A stretch of DNA of 35,324 nucleotides from positions 1-35,324 of the forward strand of contig NZ_LXXZ01000027.1 in assembly GCF_003244875.1 (NCBI RefSeq), written 5' to 3'. Shown piece after piece: positions 35,145 to 35,324 of this stretch. The number at the start of each line of letters is the position of its first letter. Position 1 is the stretch's first letter. This DNA is from Stenotrophomonas sepilia. Its GTDB lineage: Bacteria > Pseudomonadota > Gammaproteobacteria > Xanthomonadales > Xanthomonadaceae. Made by a program: the position numbers and the translations under genes. The notes beneath the pieces are model-generated. The model made no database searches. It was not told the DNA's origin and saw only the letters and a list, made by a program, of their open reading frames with translations.

Positions 35145-35324
35145 GCAGGGCTGCGCCCTGCACTCGCAGAGGCAGGAGCAACGGCAACGGCAAAAGCTGG
35201 TTTCCTGAGCGATGGCGGGGTGGGTCCGGTTGCGGGGGACGCTGCAAGTACGTCCATGTAAGCTCGGTCGCCGCATCCATGCGGCTCACGCCCCCGCAAC
35301 CGGCCCCACCGCGCCTTCGCCCGG
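35145..35324. repeat. Large intergenic inverted-repeat element, cut by the window edge
   Basis: Upstream of the nucleoside hydrolase a hairpin (GCAGGGC, TGC, GCCCTGC at 35145-35161) is followed by a 20-base arm at 35219-35238 (contains CCGGTTGCGGGGG) that pairs with 35291-35310 with one G-T mismatch, over a 52-base spacer. The spacer holds a smaller hairpin (CGCAT, CC, ATGCG). The composition and structure suggest a dispersed repeat of Xanthomonadaceae; it runs on to the window end. No gene is seen in it. Confidence 0.6.

Overview
The window is high-GC proteobacterial chromosome. It very likely comes from Stenotrophomonas, most probably the S. maltophilia complex. The evidence is the Xanthomonadaceae-style pilMNOPQ cluster divergent from a class A PBP gene, protein sequences of that family throughout, and many intergenic hairpins that begin with GTAG (or end with CTAC), as expected of the SMAG/REP repeats of S. 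maltophilia. No tRNA, rRNA, CRISPR array, insertion sequence or prophage gene was seen. All genes are on the minus strand except mrcA and the 214-residue gene after it.

Layout: (1) 1-4021: transketolase, a small secreted protein of unknown role and a glutamate/dicarboxylate cation symporter. (2) 4079-11021: a six-gene moxR-DUF58-DUF4381-batA-batB/C-batD operon, transcribed from about 11021 down to 4079, in which most neighbours overlap by ATGA. It encodes a MoxR AAA+ ATPase with von Willebrand A membrane partners. (3) 11195-16306: the type IV pilus alignment complex and secretin, pilM-N-O-P-Q, tightly coupled. Divergent from it is mrcA (PBP1a, 16526-18949). (4) 18950-20270: a plus-strand conserved gene flanked by repeat-rich DNA, including four copies of an exact 113-bp tandem unit made of two facing SMAG-like hairpins. 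(5) 20271-31345: an 11-kb surface adhesion locus on one strand. It runs major fimbrial subunit, usher, tip adhesin and chaperone (alpha/CS1/cable-pilus type), then 66 bp later a 1681-residue trimeric autotransporter adhesin, then an unrecognised single-pass membrane protein. (6) 31627-35069: a BOF/YgiW-type periplasmic protein, citrate synthase, ribosomal protein L31 type B and a nucleoside hydrolase, each with recognisable terminators. (7) 35145-35324: a large inverted-repeat element cut by the window edge.

The central theme is the envelope: type IV pili, chaperone-usher fimbriae, a trimeric autotransporter, PBP1a and the MoxR/Bat complex lie within about 27 kb. The parts that ordinary annotation explains least are the 113-bp array, the two duplicated AT-richer head modules inside the autotransporter, the unknown protein downstream of it, the perfect palindrome before moxR, and the altered metal-site motif in BatB. 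Function calls rest on motif recognition by eye; no database search was possible.
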